A DNA stretch of 55,617 nucleotides, taken from the NCBI GenBank assembly GCA_002104985.1, contig MCGO01000238.1, positions 1 through 55,617 on the forward strand. The letters run 5' to 3'. Positions 10,725-22,801 of this stretch are shown piece after piece. This stretch comes from Rhizoclosmatium globosum (taxonomy: Eukaryota > Chytridiomycota > Chytridiomycetes > Chytridiales > Chytriomycetaceae). The notes beneath the pieces were generated by a model that searched no databases, had not been told where the DNA came from, and saw only the letters and a list, made by a program, of their open reading frames with translations. The position numbers and the translations under genes are program-made. The first letter of the stretch is position 1, and each line of letters starts with the position of its first letter.

Positions 10725-10843
10725 AGGACGAAATCGTTCTTATCAGGGACTTATCTCGGTGGAGGAAGGCAAAAATTTCAAAAATTTCACATGGTCCTCA
10801 AAAGCGTCGCTTTGACGCATCCAAAAAATAAAACACCCCCAAA

Positions 10844-12283
10844 ATGTCCTCGTTCCGTTCTATTGCCTCGATTGCCCAAAAAGCCGCGACTTCTGCTGCT
10901 AGAAGATCCTCTGTCCGTTCCATTAGTGCTATTGCTGGAGCTTCCATCCGCACTGCTGCTGTTCGCGCCCCAGTTGCCGTGAGTCCTTGTTTTATCAGCT
11001 TATCTCATCGCGACCCTTGACCTTCACTTCAACTTACTAAATGTATCTGTCAATCTAGACAAGAACCCAGGTCCGTGGTGTCAAGACTCTCGACTTTGCT
11101 GGAGTTCCAGAGACTGTTTGGGAGCGAAGCGACTTCCCTAAGGAGAAGCTTGCTCAGCTCTTCGGCAAGGACACCATGGCTGTTATTGGTTACGGAACTC
11201 AGGGTATGGCCCAGTCCCTCAACATGCGTGACAACGGTTTGAACGTCATTGTTGGTGTGAGAAAGGATGGTGCTTCTTGGAAGCAGGCCATCGCCGATGG
11301 ATGGGTTCCAGGCAAGACTCTCTTCTCAATGGAAGAAGCTGCCGACAAGGGTACTGTCATCTCTTTCCTCCTTTCTGATGCCGGTCAGAAGGAGGCCTGG
11401 CCACAAATCGTTCCATACTTGACTAAGGGCAAGTCTCTCTTCTTCTCCCACGGATTCGGTGTTGTCTTCCACAACCAAACCGGTATTGTCCCACCAAAGG
11501 ACATTGACGTTTTCCTTGCCGCTCCAAAGGGTTGGTTTTTTAATAATTTCATTAATAATATTAAAAATTCTGATCAGGTTCCGGATACACTGTCCGATCT
11601 TTGTTCCTTGAGGGACGTGGTATCAACTCATCTGTTGCCATCTGGCAAGATGTATCTGGTAAGGCCAGAGAGCGTGCTTTTGGTATGGGTGTTGCTATCG
11701 GTTCTGGATACCTTTACGAGACTACCTTGTAAGTGTTTATAGATCAGATTATGTTTATACTTACTTTTGTGCTTCAGCGAGAAGGAAGTGTACTCCGATC
11801 TCACTGGTGAGCGTGGTGTTTTGATGGGAGCTATCCAAGGTTTCTTCCAAGCCCAATACGAAGTCTTGCGCGCTGCTGGACACTCTCCATCAGAGGCTTT
11901 CAACGAGACTGTTGAAGAAGCCACACAATCTCTCTACCCACTCATTGGTGCCAAGGGAATGGACTGGATGTACGCCAACTGCTCTACTACTGCCCGTCGT
12001 GGTGCTTTGGACTGGGCTCCAGAGTTCTACAAGGCCTCCAAGCCAGTCTTCCAGGTTTGTTCATAATATACTTGTATATCTTTTTGACGTCGTTGCTGAC
12101 ATTTTCTCTCAGCGTCTGTATGAATCTGTTGCAAATGGATCCGAGTCACAAAGATCTATCGACGAAAACGGTCGCCCAGATTACCGTGAGAGATTCGAGG
12201 CTGAGTTGAAGGAAATCCGTGAGAGTGAAATGTGGCGTGCTGGTGTTACCGTCAGATCTCTCCGTCCAGAGAACCAAAAATAA
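10844..12283 (+). CDS. ILV5: Ketol-acid reductoisomerase, mitochondrial
   Basis: Converts acetolactate/acetohydroxybutyrate to the dihydroxy acids with NADPH and Mg2+, the second step after acetolactate synthase. 401 aa from exons 10844-10978, 11059-11530, 11578-11728, 11778-12054 and 12113-12283. Exon 1 is a Ser/Arg/Ala-rich mitochondrial presequence. The Rossmann motif is VIGYGTQGMAQ, with the substrate loop SHGFGVVF. The catalytic domain has SDLTGERGVLMG, whose Asp/Glu bind metal, and ends with the EMWRAGVTVRSLRPE tail usual in fungi. It is the short (class I) form. AATAAA at 12332-12337 is a likely poly(A) signal. It lies head-to-tail behind ILV6 with a 119-bp gap. Confidence 0.96.
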
Positions 12284-12379
12284 GCATTCTAATCCAGTTC
12301 CTTCTTATTTGATTTGTGTGATGTCATTCACAATAAACTTCTTCTGAAATTATTCGTGACAATTCACTGCAGAAAACAG

Positions 12380-13459
12380 ATGGAGTCAAACGCAGCCACA
12401 GCAATACAGGTTTTCACCTATTCTTAAACACCAAGCGAATGTCAACTAATGAGAACAAAGAGGTTGTACAGAGGACATCGCGTCCGCCGTATTGGAAGAA
12501 CCTTACATACAGCTGCAACTACAATTCAGGCTGCTTTTCGGGGTTTCTTGACTCGGAAACGATTCTCTCTAATCATCCAAACAAATCGGGAGATCGAAGA
12601 TCATGAATATAGACTTCATTCCATTCAATCTCGGCTGTCCCGACATGAAAAAGATATGCAACTGCTGAAAGGAACCCACAGAGAGAAGATATCTCAAGTA
12701 TCCCTGGAATGGCTGAACAAAGCAGCCACCGTTGTACAGAAAGTATATCGAGGCTATTATACTCGTAAAATGCTGAAGGGTGTTAATCATCAAGGCAAGC
12801 GAAAGACACTATCAACTCGAAGAACAACCCACCCTAGACCAAAACAAACCGTTAAATTTGAGTCTGATACTATCAATGACTTAGAAGAATCAGACATTGA
12901 GGCAAGTCATCAAGATATAGTTGCGACATCTGATGAGGGTGATATTGCTGTTGCACGAGAGCAAGTCATACATAGACTTGAAACAGTGAGGCAATCAAAA
13001 AACACCCATAAGGAAAGAGAAACTGCTGCCAACTTATTGGCGAATTTGAATATTGCACAGAGACTGTTAAATAATTATTATGACTCAGTTGACGACAGTG
13101 ACTTTTGTGTTGATAACACACTGAAATTTAGCCCACAAGATATTACCCTTGGGTGCAAATCATTGCGATTGCGTACAGAGGACTATTTGGAAGCACTTCT
13201 TGGTGAGTACTTGCGTCCGCTATCAATCTAAACATATTCTTAAGATTGTGATGAGACGTTAGACGGGCCTTCTGAATTGATATTCAACAAGAAATTAGTT
13301 GCTTCGAGTGACAAGTCTCGAGTCCGAATGGACCACCTTCACTCGTTGAAAGATGGGAAAATGAGATGGTGGGAATTTGATTTGAACAGTACACTTTTGA
13401 TGGAGGAACTGATGGATTTAGATATGGATGACGTTGAGAAAAGCTGCAGAGAATATTGA
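12380..13459 (+). CDS. IQ-motif protein of unknown function
   Basis: 328 aa from exons 12380-12409, 12461-13202 and 13245-13459. The first coding exon is only 30 nt (MESNAATAIQ) and joins to RLYRGHRVRR to make the first IQ motif. A second is TTIQAAFRGFLTRKRF and a third ATVVQKVYRGYYTRKM, so at least three calmodulin/EF-hand light-chain binding sites are present. The segment between IQ2 and IQ3 is charged and helical (RLHSIQSRLSRHEKDMQLL). The C-terminal half has no recognised domain. IQ-only proteins like this are common in flagellated organisms, often in axoneme or basal body, which would fit the dynein gene in this window, but that is inference. Its stop is 10 bp from the stop of the convergent PHD gene. 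Confidence 0.78.
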
Positions 13460-13469
13460 TATACATTGT

Positions 13470-16203
13470 TTATTCAAACGTATCCAAAATTTCAGAAGAC
13501 ATAGCACTAGGAAGTGGTGGTATGTCAACCAAGGCAGACTGTACTTTTTGACTCTTCCAAAAATCCGCGTGTGAAGCAGGTGGTAATGTCATTGTTGAAG
13601 TATGGTTTGAATTTCGAAAGGCCTTTTTAAAGTCATGTTTTGCAGAAGATAGTGACGGCCGACGGGCTTTCCGAAAGGTTCCAATAGGAATTTTGTTCCA
13701 TCTGGAAAATGGATCTTCGAGATTTTGCTCGAGATCACGCTCATTTTCGTCTGGGGCGTCGGCAAAGTCAGCTGCATCCATATCGAACAAATCATCAAAA
13801 ATCATCGCTTTGTCTGAAGCAGACGCTATCAAATCAGTGCTAACCGAATTTGAATTGAGTTTTTGAACGTTTGCCATGGCTGGAAGTGCAGCTGCGAGGA
13901 AGTCTTCCAAAGCTTTAGAAACGGTTGCATCTTGAACAGACAACAAATTGGCGTTAGGAGTAATATCGGCCTTAATTTAAAAATTAATTTCTCTGATGAA
14001 AGATGAAATGCTTACTTTTCTCTTGGCAGCAGTAACTGCAGCCGCGATAACAGCTAGTGCGGCAATGTTTACTGCTGGACTGCTCGAACTTCGATCATCC
14101 GTCTGAGTGTCGCTATTAGTTTTCCAGCTTTCAAGCAATAAAGCTAGAGAGGTTGAAGAACCTCCACTGACATTTTTGAGAGAAGAAACCAAAGTATTTA
14201 CAAGATTTGAGTTTCTTTGAGAGGGCTCATTTGCAATTATTGAGCTCAAAGCTGACTTCAAAGCTGACAGAGTTGATGTTCCTGAAGCTTGTGATGTATT
14301 GTTTTCTGTTGATTTATCATTGAGTACTGACTCTTTCCCAGCCACCGAATCAGCATTCTTTGTTTGTTTTGGCCGTTTCTTTTTGGGCTTTACAGGAACT
14401 GATAGCTGCTTAGTTGTTGTTATAATTTCGCCATTTGGTCCAATATGTGTTTGTTTGATGTCGAAATTAACAATTGGCTTGGTTGCTATAACTGGCTCTG
14501 TTTCAACTTTGACGGCATCCTCGAATGAAACATCGTCTAACCCGCTTCCGAAAAATGCATCATCGACAGATGGGTCTAACGTATGTATGTCTTGAGAATA
14601 TAATCCATAATCAAAGCCCCCAGCAGGATATTCAAAAGCTTCTGGCATCATAAAGACGGTATCTGAACCAATATTTACAGGGATTGATGAAGAAATTTCT
14701 GGCGAAACCTCGTCTGTTATTGACTCGCCTGCATGGCTGTCACTTTGTGGATGACCAAGAACCGAATCCTCATCGGAATCATCAAGCTCATCAGACGAGC
14801 TCCATCCACCATACAAGGCATTTTCGACGAACATATCCATATCTGATTCGGAAGCATCCGACCCATCATCAGTACCAGCCGCAGCAAAGATTCGATCAAT
14901 TTCCATTTCATCTGAGTTATCCGTCAAAAATCCATCCAAAGATTCAACTGAATCGTTGCTTTCTGACTCGCTTTCTGATTCGCTATCATCATCACAATCA
15001 TCAGTTGAGTGCTGTTCAACGAATGGCGGGCCAGCCATTTCTGCACACAATTCGTTTCCAGACTCATCAGTGTCGCGAATAATCATTGATGCCTCATCAT
15101 GTACGTCATCAGAGGATTCGCTAAATATGACAGCAGTGTCACTGTCCATATCACTTGAAGACATATAGTGTTCTTGACTGACAGATTTCATTGACTTACT
15201 GTCCATTTTTTCACCTTCTTCGCTCGAGCTATCAAAGATACTCTGACTTATTGGTTTGGCGACAGGGAGTTTCTTGATCTCATGCACAACCCAAACAGCG
15301 CCTAATTTTTCCATCATTGGCGCACTTTTCAGAGCTTCAGGAGATGGGATATGTAGCATTCGACCGAATTCACGAGGTTCCAACTTTTTCGAGGCTGTTT
15401 TAGCTTTCCAAGGGTGTCCATCAGAATCAACCACCACGTCCGCCAGACATGTAAGCATTCTTCGAGGTTCGTCCACTTTACTGGGAAGTGGTTTTATCTT
15501 TTGTTGCCTTTGTGGTTCATTCTTAAGAGCAACTTTTGCAACAACAATTGGCTTTTGAAATAGTTTTTTGGGTAAAGCTTTCGTAGATGAATCAGAATTG
15601 GATGGAAATATACTTGGAGGAGTCTTTTCCTTAGAAGGTATCACAGAACGAAGTGGTGTGGCGGGAATCAATGGTTTTGGTATGGTGGGCCGAGAAGATG
15701 AGCAAGTGCAATCTCCGTCGCAAACAGGACATAAATCATCATCGTCATCCACATCGAGTTTTACTTGCACTCGTGGAGACTTCATGGCCATTTGCGGATT
15801 CGCTCTGGGGGCTTTCATTGCAATCTTTGGAGCTTTCATACCAGTTTTCGGAGCTTTCATTGCAAGCCTTGGAGCTTTCAGCGCAATAGGAGCTTTTGAC
15901 GCTGTACGATGTACATTCACTGATGATGGCTTATTTGAGTTACTGATGGAGCACACGCGGCAAATGTATGGCACATTTGGCTCCTTCGTGATGCAGCGAA
16001 TATGAAATCGAACTTAATTATAAGGCGTTAATCACAAAAGTAACTTCGCGTATGTATTCTGTGTTACCCCTGCAGGCACGACAGAGTGCCGATCGTGAAG
16101 TTCCAGCGACTTTCCCGCAAACACAGGGCGATGCGTCCACTAAGCATCGGGATTCTTGTTATATCACAGTATAAACGAGAGTAAGGTATCTACCTGAGTT
16201 CAT
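13470..16203 (-). CDS. PHD-finger nuclear protein
   Basis: Predicted 859 aa from four exons: 16203-16194, 16139-16068, 16012-14016, 13970-13470. The first coding exon is just 10 nt; two phase-matched introns of 54-55 nt join it to the rest. Only after this splicing does a full PHD finger appear at residues 9-48: C9-x-C11-x11-C23-x2-C26-x4-H31-x2-C34-x10-C45-x2-C48. PHD fingers read histone H3 tails. A stretch of Lys-Ala-Pro/Met repeats follows (KAPRLAMKAPKTGMKAPK), then a second Cys cluster, LCPVCDGDCTC. Most of the remainder is acidic, Ser/Asp-rich and disordered (ESESESES, many SD repeats), with a helical C-terminal segment. I do not know an orthologue; a chromatin or transcription regulator is a reasonable inference. 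Confidence 0.8.
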
Positions 16204-16317
16204 AGGTTCCAAGGATTGCAGGGAAGTACTTGAGTTGTGTTGGGGGAACAAAAAAAACAAAAGAAACATCTCTCTCTCTCTTTTCGATTCCATAAGAAAG
16301 GAAAACATTCACACAAC

Positions 16318-17644
16318 TTATTCTTTCACCAAGAAGGAGCATTCGACGAATGCTTTTCCATCAATCTTGAAAGAGTCTTTTCCGATGGTGACAACGGCAG
16401 AGACATCCTCATACCATTGATACAAGAATGGAGCAGTGATAAATGTTTGGCTGGGAAAGATTTAGATAAAAAAGGAGGAGAAAGGAATTCCTTACATAAG
16501 CTTGCGCAACAAAAAGGGAAGCTCAGCCAACACATCAATTTTATCGAGCAAGTTAGCTTGAACAAGAGAGACTTCCACATGGACGTCTTCGTTGGAATCT
16601 TTTGTCTTTCCATTCCAGGTCAAAAAGAGTTGAGTGGGAACTTCATAGCCACTGAAGTCTTCATCAAGTTCCTTCTGCACGTGAACCGCGCGGTTACTCG
16701 TCGTGACAGCAATGGTGCGACCATTTCTCACAATCGCACCGATACTAACGCATGGGGAAGCGTTCGTGCTACCTTTTGGCATATCATACTTGAAAAATAT
16801 CAGTCTTGAACTAAACATGGTACTATACAATTACCTCATACAACATTAGAGCGTCGGATGCATTCTGCAAGTTGAAAAAGTTCCACTTGGCAAGAGTTTG
16901 TGGTTTGCATTGAACTGCATGGACAAAGAGTCCAGACCCCTTTGCTTCGGACTGCTTTCCATTGAAGGTCATTGTACCAGACACCTTGGCTTTTGGAATA
17001 AATTTGGCATCAACGAAGCCGTCGCTCTCGCTTTGAGCGAACAAAGACTTTCCATCGTTGACTTTGAAAGCACCATCCACAGGCTCAAAAGACACATCAA
17101 CAGCAGCTTCAGACCCAAGATTGAAGTTGAGCTTGTAGTTTCCATTATCGTGCTTGATGGTGAATTGTTCACAAGTCACAGACAACTTATCAGCCGACAC
17201 TTTGAACGATGAAATGGATGGCGATACAGTCTTGCTGAACTTGGTCTTATCAGCATTGTAAACACGCAGAGTCATCTGTGTCCCAACGATAGTAAGTACG
17301 TGAAGTGTGTGTAGTTTTTTAATAAATTGGGGTGGCTCTTACCTGAACGCTTGGGGAAAGTCCCATCGTGGAGTAGACCATCTGCAAATACTAGTGAGTG
17401 ACGATAGTAAGAGCTTAAACCTTACTTGTGCCAGACAGTAGGTGCCATTGTCAAGAGTCAAGTAAAAGGTGAATGCTTCGGTCGCTGCAGCAGGATACTC
17501 CAAACCCCATTTGATTTCACCTGCACCGACAGCAGTGCTTTGAATGGCGACAGGCGAGGACAATTCGACATTGGTTGGATCAGCCTTCTTGACCACAGGG
17601 TTCTTTGGAAACTTGGTTGCCTTCTTCTCTCCAAACCACGACAT
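16318..17644 (-). CDS. SVF1: Svf1-family lipocalin-like protein
   Basis: Fungal survival factor 1 family; yeast Svf1 protects from oxidative and cold stress and carries ceramides from the ER to the Golgi. 374 aa from exons 17644-17426, 17381-17343, 17275-16835, 16788-16496 and 16450-16318, all phase-consistent. Landmarks are EAFTFYLTLDNGTYCLAQ plus MVYSTMGLSPSVQ (N-lobe), the GSGLFVHAVQCKPQTLAKWN motif and NASDALMLYEYDMP typical of Svf1, and a C-lobe with FLTWNGKTKDSNE and FLYQWYEDVSAVV. The N-terminus MSWFGEKK resembles the amphipathic membrane helix of the family. Exon 2 is a 39-nt microexon. It is divergent from the SulP transporter (260-bp shared upstream region). Confidence 0.88.
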
Positions 17645-17904
17645 TTTTTGCGAAGTTCTTTCCAACTCCTTTTTCCGGCATTTTACAACTTTAAAAAGGT
17701 GGAATCACGAGAACATGCATCGGGTTGGAATTTAAATTGTTTGTTCGTTCAGCGATGGGATTTTGGCGATTTATGGGAGGTAGTTAGACAGTACGGCGTT
17801 CTGTCATGCTCAATCCATCCCTTCTTCATCTGATATATAATCACGGAAGAGAGGAAAAGGCAGGAAAAGGAAAGGGAAGGTTTCTTTCATCCCCCTTCAC
17901 AAAA
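17645..17904. promoter_or_regulatory. Shared upstream region, SVF1 / SulP transporter
   Basis: A 260-bp divergent spacer. It includes a purine-rich stretch (gaaaaggcaggaaaaggaaa) near 17857-17878 followed by pyrimidines just before the SulP ATG. No specific factor site was recognised. Confidence 0.35.
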
Positions 17905-20779
17905 ATGAGCGAGCGGCAACCACTATTGATTCCGCACCAGCCAAGCAGTCGGCCCAATAGTCGTCCCGGTAGTCCAGCCAGCCGTGGCTCAAGCCGGCCT
18001 GGAAGTGCAGAGCGGCGCAGTAGTCCGCGGCCGAATGCGATTGCCATCGACAGTGGTGATTCTGGGCGACACCAAACACGACCACGAACGCAGTCACAGA
18101 CACAGACGCAAACGCAGTGGCTCTGGACGCGACTGCGCTACTATGTGCCTGTGCTCGCGTGGCTGCCCGAATACAAACTGAAGCAACTGCCGCGCGATGC
18201 TCTTGCTGGTGCGACTGTCGCGTGTCTACTGGTCCCTCAATCGCTGTCTTACGCTCAAGCCATTCTTGGTATTCCTCCTGTATACGGTCTATATACATGT
18301 TTCATGCCTCTTCTTGTCTATTCGTTGCTTGGAACAAGTAGACAGCTTGGTGTTGGCCCAGAGGCGCTCGTTACAATCTTAACAGCCGCCATTATTCGAG
18401 ATAAGCCTAGCAATAGTGTAGAATATAGCTCTGTTGATGATGAAATGATGGAAAACATTGCAATAGCCAACCTGTTGGCATTGATGGTTGGCGTCTTCAC
18501 CTTTCTTTTGGGTTTCTTCCGCCTGGGATTTCTAGACTCTGTATTGTCACGCGCGTTATTGAGGGGATTTGTGACTGCTGTGGCTGTTGTCATTATGATT
18601 GACCAGTCAGCTGTTTTACTGGGTCTTACTTCCTCTCGTCTATCTCCACCACCAAACAACGAAACTTTCTTTGCTGGTTATAATGTAATGCGCACAGTTG
18701 CTCCAGTTGAACGTTCTCCCATTGAGACGTTACTATATCTCATTGACAATTTGGGAAAGAGTCACATTCCAACAGCTCTTGTTTCTGTTTCCAGTATTCT
18801 CTTTCTTATCAGTATGAAGAAGCTGAAGGCCATGTTTAATTCATCAAGTGTCATCCAATTCGTTCCCGAAATTCTAATCCTTGTGGTATTCTCAACAATC
18901 TGTTCTGCTGCATTTCGATGGGATCTCCTCGAAATAGATGTTATGAAGGATGTTGAAGGTGAGAAACATTGTTGCAGGACATTATACTGTTTGCTCACAT
19001 AGCATTGGTACTTAGGTGGTTTTCGTTGGCCTCAATGGCCAACTGTAACATTCGCCAGTGTCCGTCATTACGTTCTTTCAGCCATCCTCATTTCTGTTAT
19101 TGGTTTTGTTGAGAGCATCGCCGTTGCGAAGACATACGCGACGAAGTACAATTATGCAGTTAGTCCCAACAGAGAACTCGTTGCTCTGGGTGTGACCAAT
19201 ATTTTCGGCTCTTTATTCGGCGCTTGGCCAGCAATCGGATCATTAGGAAGATCTGCAGTAAACGATGCCGCGGGAGGGAAGAGTCAAGTGTCTGGATTCA
19301 TCACTTCTCTAATTATTCTGTTTACAATGTTGTTTTTGCTACCCTTCTTCTACTTTTTGCCTAAAGCCATCTGCAGTAGTATTATTGTTGTTGCGGCGTC
19401 AAAACTGATTGAGTTACATGATATTCAGTTTATCTTGCAAGTACAGGCGTGGAATGATTTGGGGCTCTTGCTTATGACCTTTTTGACAACTTTGCTTGTC
19501 TCAATTGAGGTGGGAACCTTAATTAGTGTTGGTGTGAGTTTATTACTTGTTGTTAAGCACACGACCAAGGTTTGTTGTCAGAATAATATTATTTTGTCGC
19601 CTGTCACTCACAAATTCACAGACACGAATTGCGATTCTTGGACGAACGTTCATTCAAGATTCACAGACAGGATTGATCAAAGCCAAGTATCGCTCTATTA
19701 ATGAGAAAGTGAGCGATAATGGAGCTGCCATTGAACGAGTTGATGGATTTTTGATTCTGCGTATGGAAGAAGGACTCTTTTTTGGAAATTCGGGTCAGTT
19801 GAAAGACAGACTGAAGCGTATTGAAATGTTTGGGGATTTGAGTGTCCATCCTGGTGAAACACCAACAAGACGAAGCCATGGAAGAGATTTAAGTCAAGTT
19901 CGAAGTGTCGAAAGTTCCCGAAGTAGGAGTTGGGAACCAAGCAGGCACCGTGAAAGATCGCGAAGTGTTGGGCTTTCCTCAACTTCAGTTCATCCTTTAG
20001 AAGAAACGGAGGAACTGTTTGATGAGTTGTTGGAAGCGAATGGAGTTTCAGCATTTGGAAATTCAGGGCCGGATCTGATTGGTGTGATATTTGATGTTGG
20101 AGCCGTCACGGCCATTGATGCCAGGTATGTATATTCAGAATGGAAGTAGTCAGATCCTTAACAATAATTTAGTGCAACTCAAACTCTTCTTGAGGTTGTT
20201 GAGTCATACCAGTCTCGAAGTATTCAAGTCTGTTTTGTAAAACTAAGGGATAGTTGTAAACCATGGTTTGTCCGCTCGGGTCTCTATGAAAGTGTTACTC
20301 CTGCCCGTTTTTTTGACAAGATCAATGATGCAGTTGAATGCCTCTCTCTTGATACAACCCAAGATGGATTGAATAATCAGTCAATTGTATCTCAAGCTTT
20401 GTCACGACCAATGTATAGACCAAATGACCCTCAAAGTATTTCAACATCGCTTCCTCGAGCACCCCCACCAATTCGATTTGTTGGAATGGATCCTGATTAC
20501 AATGAGGGATATTCAGGCTCACAAATAACTGCTCCATCAGTGATTGGGTCTTGGGGGGAGGATGGAAGAGGGGTGTTTACAGCACAAAATGTAAGAGCAC
20601 CATTTGTCAGTGGATTTGGAGACACATTTCATAGTGTATACAATGTTGACAGTGGGAGTGGTGGATTACAGCAGCAAGGGGAATTCAGGCCAACAACCTT
20701 GGTTCCAAATAATAGTAAACTATTTGCGTCTGGGAGTGAAAATGACTTGGATTATGGATCTGATAATGTATGGGATTAA
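17905..20779 (+). CDS. SulP/SLC26-type sulfate transporter with STAS domain
   Basis: Plasma-membrane anion (probably sulfate) transporter, 905 aa from exons 17905-18958, 19016-19569, 19622-20124 and 20173-20779. A Ser/Pro/Arg-rich cytosolic tail of ~65 residues precedes the SulP core, marked by LPRDALAGATVACLLVPQSLSYA and IPPVYGLYTCFMPLLVYSLLG (each only partly quoted family signatures), about a dozen hydrophobic segments, and GRSAVNDAAGGKSQVSG. The STAS domain (VDGFLILRMEEGLFFGNS ... IGVIFDVGAVTAIDASA) is interrupted by a basic Ser/Arg-rich loop of roughly 60-90 residues, as in the variable loop of SLC26 proteins. A disordered tail of about 130 residues ends the protein. With Hal2-type nucleotidases at 42.7-45.3 kb, sulfate handling is represented twice in this window, though the genes are far apart. 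Confidence 0.93.
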
Positions 20780-22350
20780 AAATAATTCCCTGTTCACTCC
20801 AAAGGAAAATAAAAAGGGTTTGATACAATTGAATCTGAAGAAAGAGTCAGAAATTCAGGTGCAAAACATCTGAACAGGCCAAGAACAGCAATTGAAACAA
20901 TTAGATATTTACCATTTGATTTTATAATCAATTTTCAACATCACTTTAAATGAGTAATAGCTGGATTTCTAACCGCTAATTACATCAGTAAAAAGTGTTT
21001 GAAGCCACTAACACTTACTTTGTGGTTAGCCAGGCAATTCTTATTCTACTTATTTCCTTTGAGGTGTAGCAAGTTTTGAGCATAGATCTGCTGTTAAATG
21101 GGTGATGTTGTTTGTCCTTTTTCAGCAGCCTGCTGTACATGATTACAACTATGAAAAGTCCGTCAAGTGAAAAGGTTATAGCTTGTTCTGTGTACAATCT
21201 ACAAAGCTGCGTTTTAGCGTACTTTCTACCAATCAATATGCCACAGAATCACGAAGAGTTTTGAACAAGAAACATTAGAATATTTCAGGCTATTTTAATT
21301 CAGAAGTTAATTATTCAAGCCGTTGCTGTTGGTTCTAATGAGTGTATTATAGTGATTTTTGGGAAATCCAAGCTATTCAAATAAATCACGCAAATCACTG
21401 TTTTATTGTTTGAAATCTTCTTCATTTGGGTGAGTAATGAAAACGTGGTTCAGAGGTTGTTTTGATATGATCCTATCTCAAAATCACACCTGCCAACACA
21501 AATGACTGATCCAAAGCACATTGTTGCACTCATATATATACGTTTCTTTTGACGAGCTAACCAGTTATGAAACTTGATCAAGTCTGCCATAGCCAGCTGT
21601 CCCAGTTCTTTGTACACGGTTGGATGCTGAAGAAGATTTACATAATATTGAGATTCTGATTGTATAAAGAGAGGGAATGGCACAACCTAATCTTTGGGGC
21701 TGACACTGGGTCAGCGGCAGAGTGACTCAACCCACTTAGACCACATCCAGCCACATGCGTGCTGCTGCCATTATAGAAGCTTTTCAAGACTTGATCGGAT
21801 GGGGGGATGATGGGGCACATTGCTGCAAACTCTTCCTTACTACAGCCTTTCGTGTTAGTGCGTTTTTCAAGAAATCACCTCAAATTCAGCAGGATTTTCA
21901 GTTCATTATGACATTGCTTGGTTGGATATTTGGGTCAAAAAAATCGCGCAATATCCCTTGCTTTCCTTATGGCATAATTCTAATTATTTTTTACAGGTAT
22001 GTTTTTTTCTTTTACCTTTTGTTTTTTTTTAATGTTCTTCTAAAATGTTAAATACAGTACGTCTATTGAGACAAAATATGTAGAACCAGCCAGACGTATA
22101 GCAGTAAAGAAAAAAGAGGGAGAAAGACAGAGGAAGAATTAAAGAAAGTATTAAACCACTATATAAACCACTGTTGACAACAAACACCAACAACCTAAAA
22201 TACAAACCAAGACAAGAGGAGACATTTGACAGTGGCAACTTAGCAATGCAGAAGAATGGCGGAGTGGAGGAGACGGCATAACAGCAAGTACTTTGGGGAA
22301 GTAGGATAGTTTAAGTGATTGATTTGTTGAAGGGAATTTATATAAAATGT
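20780..22350. other. Gene-free AT-rich stretch
   Basis: No coding region with family-like character on either strand. ORFs present are short and lack codon or domain signal. This is the left border of the transposon-rich block that runs to 33.3 kb. Confidence 0.5.
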
Positions 22351-22763
22351 CATTTGGGTGGGCCAGAGCAGTATTTGGATGGACTTGGAACACAGTCCAG
22401 TTTTTTTATACATAAATAAAGTGAGTCAAGGACCTCTTACTCAAAAAAATTTAAATAAAAGGAAGGCAAGATGGAAGGCTAATTTGAAGGTTCTAAAGCA
22501 GCAAACAATCAGCACAAATATCTACAGCATGATCATATGTTATTCAGAGACATCTGACTGCCTCAAGTTACACTCAAAGCAAATCCAAAAGATGCAATGG
22601 AAGTGAGCATAAGCCTAGAGATGAGGTTTTAAATGAGAATGATGATGAACTTGAATCCTGTGAATCATGGTTTTCCCAAGTTGTCCACCACCACCAGAAA
22701 GAGCAGTTTTAAGAGGATGTTCAGGTTGAATCAATTTGGGGTTGTATATCTATCTGCCGGTTT

Positions 22764-22801
22764 AGGATTTCAAGGATTTACTTGCAAATCCTTGAAATCC
22801 T
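22764..22801. repeat. Perfect hairpin with AGGATTTCAAGGATTT arms
   Basis: Sixteen bases at 22764-22779 are repeated as an exact reverse complement at 22786-22801 around a 6-base loop. A related hairpin is at 31624-31667 and single arms occur at 30494-30520 and 30664-30680. The motif is thus a dispersed repeat, probably a transposon end. Confidence 0.75.
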
